Positions 34,392 through 42,904 of a DNA stretch of 44,761 nt are shown piece after piece. Within the stretch, counting starts at the first letter, position 1. The number at the start of each line of letters is the position of its first letter. The stretch spans positions 1 through 44,761 of the forward strand of contig CAZSMU010000013.1 in the NCBI GenBank assembly GCA_964607915.1, read 5' to 3'. The notes under the pieces were generated by a model that saw only the letters and a program-made list of their open reading frames with translations, did no database searches and had not been told where the DNA came from. The DNA comes from JADJPL01 sp964607915 (GTDB taxonomy: Bacteria > Bacteroidota > Bacteroidia > Chitinophagales > Saprospiraceae). Made by a program: the position numbers and the translations under genes.

Positions 34392-35510
34392 TTAAACCAG
34401 TTTTTTTAAGGCTTTTCCGAAGCGCTCCATTTCGGGCATAGTGCCCGTACTCACGCGACACCAGCGGTGGTAGGGCATGAACGCACGTCCTACCTGGACG
34501 TTTTCCTGCATCATGGCCGCGTTGAGTTGGTTGATGTCCTTGCCGCTCTCGAAAAAGACGAAGTTCGCATGAGAGGGCACATAGCGCAGTCCCATGGAAT
34601 CGAGCAATTGGCAGGTGTATGCCTTGGCCTCGGCATTGCGCTGAAGACTGAACCGGTAGAAGTCGCGGTCTTGCAGGGCGGCTTTGGCCGCGCTGACCGC
34701 AAGTACGCTTAGGCCGGCCATACAGTAGTCCGAGAGGCGGCGGGCGATGTCTGGACGGGCGATCAGGTAGCCCACACGCACACCGGCCAGGCCATATACT
34801 TTGGAGAGCGTGCGGGAAACAATCACGTTGTAGTCCTGCTTCACCAATTCGACCATGCTGGGATAGCCCGGCTCTGTAACATAGTCAAAATAGGCTTCGT
34901 CGGCAAAGACGATGGCACGGCCAGCCAGGGCGCGGCAGAAGTCCCGCATTTGCTGGGCGGGAATCAGGGTGCCCGTAGGGTTGTTGGGGTTGCAGACAAA
35001 CACCAGGCGGGTATTGCTGTGGACCCGTTTTTCCATGGCTTCCAGGTCATGCCCCATATCTTTATTCAGGGGCACCCGGTGGATATGGGCACCCATCTGC
35101 TCCGCGTAGTTCATCAGGATGTGGAAAGTAGGGTCGGGGGATACGATTTCCCCACCGTGCATCCCAAAGGCTAGACCTGCCGCTTTGAGTCCTTCCGACG
35201 ATCCGGCGGTCAGCACGATGTGTTCGGGTTTTACCCCTTCCTTTTCGGCGATGATCTGTGTAATGTCTTTGGTGTAGGCCGATGGATAGCGGCACGCGTC
35301 GTCGAAAGCCCGCACCATGGCCTCCCGCACCACAGAGGAAGGACCGTACGGGTTTTCGTTGAGCCCCAGGCGCGCCGGCGTGTCGGAATCGAAAGGGCGC
35401 GCGGGATGGACAGACAAATCGGGTACAGCGGCAGTGAGGGCGGGAGCTGCTGTCGCAGCCCCTGCAAGACCTACCAATCGAAGCCAATGGCGGCGGTTTA
35501 AGGTGTGCAT
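34392..35510 (-). CDS. Tat-exported class I/II PLP aminotransferase (HisC-like)
   Basis: A 372-residue fold-type I aminotransferase related to histidinol-phosphate aminotransferase. The N-terminus has a twin-arginine motif NRRHWLRLVGL followed by an Ala-rich hydrophobic region, indicating export by Tat after folding with PLP. Catalytic features are complete: LNENPYGPS (50-58), CNPNNPTG (173-180), Asp204/Tyr207 in FADEAYFDY and the PLP lysine SRTLSKVYG (Lys about 237). The natural substrate is unknown. It is the first gene of a five-gene operon, ending 12 nt before the deformylase. A perfect Bacteroidota promoter was not found upstream on this strand. Confidence 0.88.
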   Translation of the reverse strand: MHTLNRRHWLRLVGLAGAATAAPALTAAVPDLSVHPARPFDSDTPARLGLNENPYGPSSVVREAMVRAFDDACRYPSAYTKDITQIIAEKEGVKPEHIVLTAGSSEGLKAAGLAFGMHGGEIVSPDPTFHILMNYAEQMGAHIHRVPLNKDMGHDLEAMEKRVHSNTRLVFVCNPNNPTGTLIPAQQMRDFCRALAGRAIVFADEAYFDYVTEPGYPSMVELVKQDYNVIVSRTLSKVYGLAGVRVGYLIARPDIARRLSDYCMAGLSVLAVSAAKAALQDRDFYRFSLQRNAEAKAYTCQLLDSMGLRYVPSHANFVFFESGKDINQLNAAMMQENVQVGRAFMPYHRWCRVSTGTMPEMERFGKALKKLV

Positions 35511-35648
35511 ATCTAGTCTTTTAGTCAGCGGAAAATACAGATAAATTTGAAATACAGGGATTTTTTGCGGTAAAAGCAGCTATTAATCCTGTATATTCTG
35601 CTTTATATTTTTTCTAGTCTTTAAAAAACAACTTTTTTTGTTAAAAAA

Positions 35649-35679
35649 TTTGTTTTTTAAAACAAATAATATATTTTTG
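35649..35679 (+). promoter_or_regulatory. Perfect promoter and overlapping palindrome for AntA-like gene
   Basis: TTTG (35649-35652), 19 nt, then TATTTTTG (35672-35679) match the Bacteroidota consensus exactly at both boxes. The -33 box is embedded in TTTGTTTT-TT-AAAACAAA (35649-35666), a perfect dyad. A dimeric regulator bound there would cover the -33 element. Confidence 0.75.
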
Positions 35680-35697
35680 TTGCAAAACAAAGCAACC

Positions 35698-36495
35698 ATG
35701 ATGGAACTGGAAGTTTTGATCAGCAACAAAGGGACGAGGGTAGTTACCGCAACGCAGTTGTTTCAAGTATTGGAGTTGCCTGTAGCGAATTACGGCGCAC
35801 TGGTCCGGCGCTGGCTAAAAGATGTGTACGCATTTTGCGACGGTATCCGCCGTCCCTTGGTAATGAAGGATTATGCACCGCGGAAAACCCGGGAACAGCA
35901 GGTCCTGGAAGATTACTACCTGTCTGTGGAGATGGCCAAACACATTGCGCTTCATTCCCGAAGCAAGGTCAAGATGAAATATGCCCGCCGCCTTCAGGAA
36001 TTGCTCGACGAGGAAGGGGGCAGCCGCCCTATGGCCAAAGAAGGGCTGCAGGAGCTCCTCTCTCTGACCAAGACCCTGTGTCTGCGTTCCAGCCAGGAAC
36101 ATGCCGAGCAGCGTCATCTGGAAGCCTACCGGTCGCGCAACGGCGGCTCTTCCGCTAATTGGTGGCTGTACCGCGCCCATGTACTGGGCTATTCCGCCCT
36201 GTCCCTGCGGCAACAAATGGGCGAGGCAGGACAGCCCTCCAAGGGCAAAACGCAGCGGCAAATGCTCCAAATACTCGATCCGTACGAGCTCGTGCGCACT
36301 GCCGTCATCGATCATTTCCTAGCCCTGGGCAAAAATCCGGACTATGCGCGCAATATGGGAGACCTGTCCAAGTCCCTGGCGCGAGAGATGAAGCTGGGAT
36401 TCTTTGACGACCGCCTCTCCGGCAATATTTTCGCCCCCGAGCCCAACCTGGAACTAGCCCGGCAATTAGCCCCGCAACACCGGGAACGCGCTTGA
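35698..36495 (+). CDS. AntA/AntB-like phage-antirepressor-related protein
   Basis: A 265-residue protein. Residues 72-89 (DYYLSVEMAKHIALHSRS) match the core of the AntA/AntB antirepressor domain, where the usual form is DYFLTLDMAKELAM. The following KVKMKYARRLQELLDEE continues that fold. The C-terminal 150 residues are charged and helical, with no domain I recognise. Antirepressors of this type usually belong to phages, but no phage genes surround it. The strong consensus promoter and a dyad over the -33 box suggest autoregulation. It may be a domesticated host regulator (inference). Confidence 0.72.
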   Translation: MMELEVLISNKGTRVVTATQLFQVLELPVANYGALVRRWLKDVYAFCDGIRRPLVMKDYAPRKTREQQVLEDYYLSVEMAKHIALHSRSKVKMKYARRLQELLDEEGGSRPMAKEGLQELLSLTKTLCLRSSQEHAEQRHLEAYRSRNGGSSANWWLYRAHVLGYSALSLRQQMGEAGQPSKGKTQRQMLQILDPYELVRTAVIDHFLALGKNPDYARNMGDLSKSLAREMKLGFFDDRLSGNIFAPEPNLELARQLAPQHRERA

Positions 36496-36537
36496 TTCAG
36501 AGATTTGTCGTATATTCCCCGTGGAAAATACGCATAC

Positions 36538-38073
36538 ATGAAAAATTTCAGCATCCTCCTCCTGCTCCTCCTGCCCTTACTGCCTATGGACAGCCTTTCT
36601 GCACAGCCGCGCCCACCCAAACGGGAAATGCGCGGCGTATGGGTAGCCTCCGTAGCCAATATTGACTTCCCCCTCAAACCGACCACCGATACAGCGAAAC
36701 TGAAAAAGGAATGGCTCAGTATGCTCGACGGCTTCGCCCAACATGGCCTGAACGCCGTGTATGTCCAAATCCGGCCCGCAGCAGACGCCCTTTATGCCAC
36801 CCCCCTCGCCCCCTGGTCGGCCTACCTAAGCGGTAAACAGGGACAAGCCCTGCAGGGCGCCTGGGACCCCCTGCCTTTCCTCATTGAAACAGCCCATGCC
36901 CGCAATATGGAATTCCACGCCTGGCTCAATCCCTACCGCGCCAGCAACGAGCCGGACACTACCCGCTTTGCCCCTCAACACGTCTTTCATACGCACCGCG
37001 ACTGGATCCTCTACTACGGAAAAAAATACTACCTCAATCCGGCTCTGCCCGAAGTATGGCAACACCTCTGCGGTATCGTACAGGATATCGTCGCCCGCTA
37101 CAACGTGGATGCCATCCACATGGACGACTATTTCTACCCCTACAAAGTGCCGGGGGAAGCCTTTCCCGATTCCGCAGACTTCCGGCGCTACGGACAGGGG
37201 TTTGCCCAGATTGACGACTGGCGACGGCACAACGTGGATACGCTCATCCAAATGCTCCGCGATACCATTAAACAGACCAAACCCCACGTGGAATTCGGCA
37301 TCAGCCCCTTCAGCGTGTGGCGCAACCAAGACAAAGACCCGCAAGGCTCCCCTACCCGCGCCGGCCAAACCAACTACGACGACCTCTATGCCGATATCCG
37401 CAAATGGCTGAAAGAGGGCTGGATTGACTATGTGGTCCCTCAAATTTATTTCCACATCGGCTTCGATCTGGTGGACTATGAGAAAACGCTCAACTGGTGG
37501 CACCAAAATACATATGGAAAAAAACTCTATATCGGTATGGCCGCTCACCGCATCGGCAGCGACCGCAACCCGGATTGGCAACAACCCGACCAAATGCCCC
37601 GGCAGCTGCGCCTCAATCATGCCTATCCAAAAGTGGAAGGGGTCGTCTATTTCAGTGCCAAACAGGTGCTGAAAAATCCCCTGGGCTTTGGCGATTCCCT
37701 GCGGACGGGTTTCTACCGCGACCCCGCACTATGGCCCTTGCGCAGCGGAGCTGCTTCTAATACCCTGCCCGCCCCCATCCTCAAAAAGGTACGCCGCCAT
37801 GACCAGGGAATACATCTGAGCTGGGAATGGCCCCGCAACCCGACAGGGCTGAGCCACGTAGTCGTGTACCGCTTCCCCAAAGGGATGAACGCAGATACCG
37901 AAACGTCCGGGGCAATCCATCGCATCCTGCCCGCCGCCGAAATCCTCGAAAATGGGTTCCTGGACCAAAGTGGCCTGAGCGGACAGAAATACCGCTACCG
38001 CTTGACTGCCCTCAACCGAGACTATGTGGAAAGCCCCCCGTCCAATATCCTGAACAGCAAGCGCTTCCCTTAG
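36538..38073 (+). CDS. Family 10-like glycosylhydrolase (GHL10/YngK type)
   Basis: A 511-residue secreted protein. The signal peptide has a Leu-rich core ending SLSAQP. The catalytic domain (about 30-370) starts EMRGVWVASVANIDFP and contains FHAWLNPYRAS, DAIHMDDYFYPY (acidic residues on a strand end of the TIM barrel) and GISPFSVWRN, all typical of the GHL10/DUF187 family. The last 110 residues look like an Fn3-type domain (LSHVVVYRFPKG, YRYRLTALNRDY). The polysaccharide target is unknown; peptidoglycan- or alginate-like substrates have been suggested for relatives. ATG 36538 is used because the signal follows it. Confidence 0.9.
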   Translation: MKNFSILLLLLLPLLPMDSLSAQPRPPKREMRGVWVASVANIDFPLKPTTDTAKLKKEWLSMLDGFAQHGLNAVYVQIRPAADALYATPLAPWSAYLSGKQGQALQGAWDPLPFLIETAHARNMEFHAWLNPYRASNEPDTTRFAPQHVFHTHRDWILYYGKKYYLNPALPEVWQHLCGIVQDIVARYNVDAIHMDDYFYPYKVPGEAFPDSADFRRYGQGFAQIDDWRRHNVDTLIQMLRDTIKQTKPHVEFGISPFSVWRNQDKDPQGSPTRAGQTNYDDLYADIRKWLKEGWIDYVVPQIYFHIGFDLVDYEKTLNWWHQNTYGKKLYIGMAAHRIGSDRNPDWQQPDQMPRQLRLNHAYPKVEGVVYFSAKQVLKNPLGFGDSLRTGFYRDPALWPLRSGAASNTLPAPILKKVRRHDQGIHLSWEWPRNPTGLSHVVVYRFPKGMNADTETSGAIHRILPAAEILENGFLDQSGLSGQKYRYRLTALNRDYVESPPSNILNSKRFP

Positions 38074-38087
38074 CCGAACGTTCTTCC

Positions 38088-39269
38088 TTAGCTGTTGTAG
38101 CGCAACTCGCCGCTGGTCAAAGGCGTTACAGGCGTTTCCACGGGTCGCCTGCCCTGGGCGTCGCCCAGGCGCACATTGGGTAAATGGGGTAGCACCAGGC
38201 GGGAAAAATACTCGCTTTCTTCTTTTAAGGGATACCCCGACAAGACAAAAGCGCGGATGCCCATGTCCATGTACCGATTGAGCTGTCGGAGCACTTGCTC
38301 GGGAGAACCTACCAGCGCTGCCCCACATCCCGAACGCGCCCTCCCGATATCCGTCCACAGGATCTCTTCAAGGAAACCTTCGTCATCTGCCCCTTCACGG
38401 AAAGTATCCTGGCGTTTTACGCCCAGCGACTGGGCGTCCTGGGTGCGGTTTTTCAAGGCAGCCCCCTGGGCAGCGTCAAAACGCGACATCATGCGCCGCG
38501 CCCAGGCCCGGGCTTCCGCTTCCGTTTCGCGCACAACGACGTGGATGCGCAGCCCAAAGTCCAGTAGGCGCCCATGGCGTTGGGCACGGGCGGAGACATC
38601 CTGCATGGTCTCATAAAGGCTCTCTTCAGGCTCGGGCCACATCAGAAATACATCGCAATATTGCGCGCAAATTTCGCGGGCACCCGGCGATATCCCCCCA
38701 AAATACAACAATGGCCCCCCATTCTGCTGGTAGGGCTTGACCGGGGCAGCGGGTAGGCTCATCTTGCCATACAACTGCCCTTCAAACTCGATGCGCTCCG
38801 GCTGTGTCCAGGCCTGCTTGAGAAACTCAATCGTCTCCGCACAACGCTGGTAGCGCATTTCAGGTGCCTCGGAATACCCGGGCAAGTCAGAGTTGATGAT
38901 ATTGACGGTCAGGCGCCCCTCCAACAGGTGGTCGAGCGTAGCCAGTGCGCGCGCCAACATGGGCGGATGGTACTCCCCCGTGCGCAATGCGACCAGCAGG
39001 CTGATATTTTTTGTGAACGGGGCAATGGCAGACGCAAACGCAATGGGTTCCTGACCAACTACATACGAGGTCGGCAGCAGGATATTGCTGAACCCCAACG
39101 CATCAGCAGTGCGCAGAATATCGCTGGTATGCGCCCAGTTGCTCCGCCGGGAAGGGTCCAGTTGCCCCAGAAATTCCGTATCTCCCCCGCAGAGGTCGCA
39201 GAACCAGGCCACTTCGGCTATCCGGTCTTCGGTGCGGATATGGGGTATGCGCGTGATGTGTGCAATCAT
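38088..39269 (-). CDS. LLM-class flavin-dependent monooxygenase (SsuD-like)
   Basis: A 393-residue TIM-barrel monooxygenase of the luciferase-like family, close to alkanesulfonate monooxygenase SsuD, which releases sulfite from alkanesulfonates with FMNH2 and oxygen. Supporting stretches are ADALGFSNILLPT, FTKNISLLVALRTGEYHPP, VNIINSDLPGYSE and GSPEQVLRQLNRY. Typical SsuD has the same length. I chose ATG 39269 because GAGGAAAAAAG precedes it and homology starts there; the upstream ATG adds only seven codons. No SsuE reductase or ABC transporter is nearby. Repeat copy E separates it from the TonB receptor gene. Confidence 0.87.
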   Translation of the reverse strand: MIAHITRIPHIRTEDRIAEVAWFCDLCGGDTEFLGQLDPSRRSNWAHTSDILRTADALGFSNILLPTSYVVGQEPIAFASAIAPFTKNISLLVALRTGEYHPPMLARALATLDHLLEGRLTVNIINSDLPGYSEAPEMRYQRCAETIEFLKQAWTQPERIEFEGQLYGKMSLPAAPVKPYQQNGGPLLYFGGISPGAREICAQYCDVFLMWPEPEESLYETMQDVSARAQRHGRLLDFGLRIHVVVRETEAEARAWARRMMSRFDAAQGAALKNRTQDAQSLGVKRQDTFREGADDEGFLEEILWTDIGRARSGCGAALVGSPEQVLRQLNRYMDMGIRAFVLSGYPLKEESEYFSRLVLPHLPNVRLGDAQGRRPVETPVTPLTSGELRYNS

Positions 39270-39309
39270 CTTTTTTCCTCTAAAATACACATTTCGCAGA
39301 GAGAAAAGA

Positions 39310-39393
39310 AACAGACTTATGGCAAGGGGGCGGCGCCGTGGGAAAAAGTACTATTTTCTTCCCACGGCACCTGGAGGAAATCCGCCACAAGCC
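39310..39393. repeat. Palindromic intergenic element, copy E (short form, divergent)
   Basis: The left end AACAGACTTATGGCAAGGGG matches the family end; the right end (CCGCCACAAGCC) is weaker. The interior is a near-perfect dyad of about 34 bp, GCCGTGGGAA...TTCCCACGGC, with TACTATTTT at its heart. Confidence 0.65.
39334..39367. terminator. Strong hairpin in copy E
   Basis: GCCGTGGGAA and TTCCCACGGC form a perfect 10-bp GC-rich stem, with A and T runs inside the loop side. It lies downstream of the TonB receptor stop and upstream of the monooxygenase gene on the minus strand, so it probably ends the receptor transcript. Confidence 0.55.
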
Positions 39394-39408
39394 CCGCTCT
39401 ACTCTGAT

Positions 39409-42297
39409 TTACTTGATTCCCAGACCATCTACCAGGAAGCTGACGTAATACAAGCCTCCGATTTGTGCCAGTCCATAGCCCTGGGAATAGTACTGATTGA
39501 GGATATTTGAGCCGCCCAATTTGATCAATCCTTTGACGGAAGGCAGTTTATACGTAAGTGCCGCATCTACGGAAGTCCATGCCGGTAGCAGCACATCTCC
39601 CTGGGTGTTGCCCTGCTCGACCCAGGTCTCGTCCGTCCAGCGATAGGAGAGTACGAAGCCGACGCGCTTCGTGAGGTTGGGGTTGCTGAGGGTGACGTTG
39701 AAGCGGTTTTCGGGCGAGATGAAGAAGTTGCGGCCTACCTGCGATACTTCGAGGTCGCTCATTTTGCGTTTCACGATATCCTGTCCGAAGGCATCCTTGC
39801 GGATATTGCCCGCATTGTCTTTCAGGGTAATCGTTCCCACCTGGTGGGCGAAGTTGAAGGCCAGCGCAAACGTTTTCCAGACGGCGTACTCGGCGCCGAG
39901 GCCATATCCGTTCACATAGATCTCGTTAAAGTTGTTGAAGTTGATCTGATAGGTCCTGAACGTACTGGCATTTTTCAAATCATTGATATTGCCGGAGAGG
40001 GGCTGGTAGTAGTTCTGGGTAGCGATAAAATCGTTATAGCGGCTCTGGAAGTAGAATGCGTCGAGGTATAAGCGGCTGCCGACCAGCGTTTTATAGCCTA
40101 CTTCCCAGGTCTGGATTTTCTCCGTGGTAAAATTCTCGGGTTGCGGCACGTATTTCACCAATACCGAGGGATCGTTGCTGGTTTGAAACAACTTGGCAGA
40201 TGCTTCCGTGTAGGCGGGGTTGCTGAAGAGGTTCGCGGCCTCCAGTGCAGCTTGAGAGCCACCTACTTCGCCAATTTTTCCATCGGCGAGCAACTGGTTG
40301 GGGGAGGGGTTGCGGAAAGCCGACTGCCAGGAGCCTCGCAGGTTGTGCGCACCGATACTGAGCACACCCGACAGGCGGGGCGTAAACCCTCCCGTGAAGT
40401 ACTCGTTTTTGTCGTAGCGCACCGCTGCCGTTGGGCGGAAAGAAGCCTTTTCTGCAAGGGGGATATTTACCGAGCCCTGCAGGTAAGCCCCGACTTCGTT
40501 GATGGTGAACTCGCTGCCATCGGCGGTAGCGGGGAAAATGGTTCCTTTGGTCAGCAGGTCGTAGCGCCGGAAGCTGGCACCGGTGATCACTTCTACCCAT
40601 TCCGGCAGCAATTTTTTAAAGTTGTAGGAGCCTTCCGCATGGGTAAACGCCGAGTTGTCGAGCAGACGGACGCCCCGTATGCTGCTGCTGCCCGGAATAA
40701 AGCTGGTATTCAGGGTATTGGTCAGGCTTTCCCAGAGGTTGTCGAAGGCTGCCGTACCCGGGAGGGGCTTGCCGGCATCGGCAGCAGCGCGGGCTCTGGT
40801 GATATCGCCCGAGTAGGCGCGGGCGAAATCCGCCGCCCAGGTAGCGGTGGGTTTCCAGGATGCGAGCATACGCTGTGCCAGGACACCCAAGTTATAGCCT
40901 TCTGCCTGTTGATTCGTACGGTAGGCGCGCACGAAGAACTCTTCACCCCGCACTTCCAGTTTGAATTGGTTGCGCTTGTAATCCGGGAAATATTCGCGGA
41001 AAGCAGCGGTGCGGATGAAGTTGCCATTGCCGTAATACCACGCGCCAATAGCTTCGACCTTATCGCTGATTTTGTAGTGCAGTGCGGCGTTAGCGCGATA
41101 GCTGTATATTTCGCCTTCATTTTGCAACAGTTCTAGTTCCGTATAGCCCGTACGGGTCACGCGTCGGCCTTGCAGGACGGCTACGCTTGCATTGGTTGGG
41201 AAATCAAAAGCGCCTCCGTTGGTCACATCATCGCCGTAGATATTGACCCCGTCGTACTCGAAGTTGGACGCCGGGTTGTTGTTCAGCGCATAGCCGATAC
41301 CGACCGTTTTGGTGCTTTGGTTAAGGGTGAAGAAGTTGCGCCGGCCGCGCGTGGAGCGGTCGTCGTAGTCGTCGGCGATGAAGTCGGTACCGTTGATCGC
41401 TTGCAGGTTCACTTTGAAAGCCAGGCGCTTGCCGATACTGCCCGCATAGCGGACGGCCACATCGGTAAAAGGTTTCGGGCCGAAATCCTCTTTGCCCAGG
41501 TTGTTGGCCCCTGTTTTCACCTGTGCACTGAGGCCCTGGTATTTGAAAGGCGATTTGGTGTGGGTCAGCATAAGGCCCTGCAGCGCGTCGGGGCCGTACA
41601 GTGCGGAAGAAGCGCCGGGCAGTACTTCGATACTTTCAATATCGAGCTCAGAAGCGCCCGCTACGTTACCAAAGCCGAAGCCCAACCCCCCGGAGCGGTT
41701 GTCCATCCCGTCGGTCAACTGTACGAAGCGGTTGTTGTTGTTTGCGCCAAAGCCGCGGATATTCACTGAGCGGAACGTAAGGCTCTGCGTCAGTAAGTCC
41801 ACCCCTTTCACCCCCTGGAGGGCGGCATAGGAATCGAAACCCGGCGCAGCTTGCAGGGTGCGCGCCGACAGTTTTTCCACCGTCACCGGGCTTTTGGTGA
41901 TCTTCTCTTCGACCCGGTTGGCCGTGACGGTCACTTCGCTCACCGACAGAGCCTGGGCGAGGAGTTCGATTTTCAGGGCACTCTTGCTCTCGGTCAGTAC
42001 AATGCTCTGCTCTTCATAGCCGATATAGCTGACGACCAGGGTCACCGGCGCGGTAGCAGTAGTAGTGATGGAAAAATTGCCCGAAGCATCGGTAAATACC
42101 CCTGAAACTTCCCCTTTGAAGGTGAGGGTAGCTCCCACAAGGGGTGACTGGTCGGCTTTGTCCACCACCGTTCCCGATACCTCTATGCTCGTCTTTTGAG
42201 CGTATAGGGCCGTGGTAAGGCCCCAAAAGGCGATTAGGAAAGAAACGGCTTTCGCATAAAACCGGATTGGTGTAGGGAATACTTGCATGGTTTTCAT
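39409..42297 (-). CDS. TonB-dependent receptor with N-terminal CarboxypepD_reg domain
   Basis: A 962-residue outer-membrane receptor. The order is signal peptide (to about 33, TTALYAQ), carboxypeptidase-regulatory-like domain (about 38-115, with GATLTFKGEVSGVFTDASGN), plug domain (about 130-250, with VNIRGFGANNNNRF, VEVLPGASSALYG-type region and DALQG), and a 22-strand barrel ending LVDGLGIK. The C-terminal aromatic/Ile strand fits outer-membrane insertion. No SusD-like partner is adjacent, so it is probably a siderophore, vitamin or peptide receptor rather than a classic Sus system (inference). Its promoter has the exact -7 box TAATTTTG upstream. Confidence 0.93.
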   Translation of the reverse strand: MKTMQVFPTPIRFYAKAVSFLIAFWGLTTALYAQKTSIEVSGTVVDKADQSPLVGATLTFKGEVSGVFTDASGNFSITTTATAPVTLVVSYIGYEEQSIVLTESKSALKIELLAQALSVSEVTVTANRVEEKITKSPVTVEKLSARTLQAAPGFDSYAALQGVKGVDLLTQSLTFRSVNIRGFGANNNNRFVQLTDGMDNRSGGLGFGFGNVAGASELDIESIEVLPGASSALYGPDALQGLMLTHTKSPFKYQGLSAQVKTGANNLGKEDFGPKPFTDVAVRYAGSIGKRLAFKVNLQAINGTDFIADDYDDRSTRGRRNFFTLNQSTKTVGIGYALNNNPASNFEYDGVNIYGDDVTNGGAFDFPTNASVAVLQGRRVTRTGYTELELLQNEGEIYSYRANAALHYKISDKVEAIGAWYYGNGNFIRTAAFREYFPDYKRNQFKLEVRGEEFFVRAYRTNQQAEGYNLGVLAQRMLASWKPTATWAADFARAYSGDITRARAAADAGKPLPGTAAFDNLWESLTNTLNTSFIPGSSSIRGVRLLDNSAFTHAEGSYNFKKLLPEWVEVITGASFRRYDLLTKGTIFPATADGSEFTINEVGAYLQGSVNIPLAEKASFRPTAAVRYDKNEYFTGGFTPRLSGVLSIGAHNLRGSWQSAFRNPSPNQLLADGKIGEVGGSQAALEAANLFSNPAYTEASAKLFQTSNDPSVLVKYVPQPENFTTEKIQTWEVGYKTLVGSRLYLDAFYFQSRYNDFIATQNYYQPLSGNINDLKNASTFRTYQINFNNFNEIYVNGYGLGAEYAVWKTFALAFNFAHQVGTITLKDNAGNIRKDAFGQDIVKRKMSDLEVSQVGRNFFISPENRFNVTLSNPNLTKRVGFVLSYRWTDETWVEQGNTQGDVLLPAWTSVDAALTYKLPSVKGLIKLGGSNILNQYYSQGYGLAQIGGLYYVSFLVDGLGIK

Positions 42298-42547
42298 ATT
42301 TTGGTGATTGATCAGATAGGGAATTGACCTCGGAAATCATGGCCCCCTTTCCCCCAAGAGGATATCCCGTTTTACAGGAACCGAAGGCAAGGGTACTCAA
42401 AAGGCATAATCTATTCGAAAACAGAAAAGCAAGGACGCGCTGCCCGATTTCACAGGGCAAAATTAGCAAATATTTTATTCCTACTTTTTTTGTAGGAGTA
42501 CAAATGGAAAAAATTGTTTACCAGGTAGTAAATTTATGAAAATAAAT
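42298..42547 (-). promoter_or_regulatory. TonB receptor upstream region
   Basis: No gene is seen. The minus-strand -7 box TAATTTTG (42465-42458) is exact, giving a leader of about 155 nt, longer than usual here. A stem-loop TCCTAC-T7-GTAGGA (42479-42497) lies just upstream of it near the -33 position. A long leader could hold post-transcriptional control, but I found no known riboswitch signature. Confidence 0.5.
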
Positions 42548-42631
42548 AATGGGCTGGTTGCGCGGGGTCGGCGAGGTGGGAAAAAAGAGTCATTTTGAAC
42601 CCTTGAGGGCACCCCTCGCGACCAGTCTATT
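42548..42631. repeat. Palindromic intergenic element, copy F (short form)
   Basis: An 84-bp copy. The left end reads AATGGGCTGGTTGCGCGGGG and the right end, reversed, AATAGACTGGTCGCGAGGGG. The interior GGTGGGAAAAAAGAGTCATT is shared with the right half of copy B. It sits about 30 nt before the truncated HsdR remnant. Confidence 0.75.
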
Positions 42632-42661
42632 AAAAGCTCGCTATATGATTTGGAAATTTAG

Positions 42662-42904
42662 GCTGTATGGATTAACTTACTAATATCCTACGGGCGATCT
42701 ACCCGCAAAATACTCGAAAGCCTGCTCGATAAATACGAAAACGAAGGCGTTTTCTCCATCGAAGAGGGCAGCGTGCTCAACGTCGCACCCCTGAGCCAAA
42801 TGGGCTCGCCCGTGGAACTGGTGCGGGCCTTTGGGAAGAACATTGACTTCCAAGAGGCATTGCGCGAACTCCAACTCGAATCTATAAATCGGCCTGACAC
42901 ACGT
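42662..42904 (+). pseudogene. C-terminal remnant of a type I restriction HsdR subunit
   Basis: The open frame after the stop at 42659 encodes about 80 residues with no start codon. From TRKILESLLDKYENEGVFSI through LNVAPLSQMGSPVELVRAFG to EALRELQLES it follows the C-terminal domain of HsdR (EcoEI_R_C type), which typically ends in an L-K-V-x-P, G-T-P-V-E-I-V and ALxxLQ pattern. The rest of hsdR and all of hsdM and hsdS are missing. The frame continues without a stop into the RhuM start. This is a deletion remnant adjoining repeat copy F. Confidence 0.7.

Noticed and set aside
35698..36495. Prophage carrying the AntA-like gene
   Set aside because: Flanking genes are ordinary chromosomal genes, and no integrase, terminase or capsid gene is visible.
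36826..37620. Minus-strand open frame of 264 codons inside the GHL10 gene
   Set aside because: Antisense shadow of a recognisable secreted glycosidase. It has no promoter and no motif.
40141..41136. Plus-strand open frame of 331 codons inside the TonB receptor gene
   Set aside because: Antisense to a clearly conserved receptor barrel. No domain or start signal is seen.
39409..42297. Polysaccharide utilisation locus around the TonB receptor
   Set aside because: No SusD-like lipoprotein or clustered glycosidases are adjacent. The GHL10 gene is on the other strand, separated by the monooxygenase gene.
42479..42497. Riboswitch in the TonB receptor leader
   Set aside because: The stem-loop TCCTAC-T7-GTAGGA lies upstream of the -7 box, so it would not be transcribed. 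No cobalamin or other riboswitch core was recognised in the leader.
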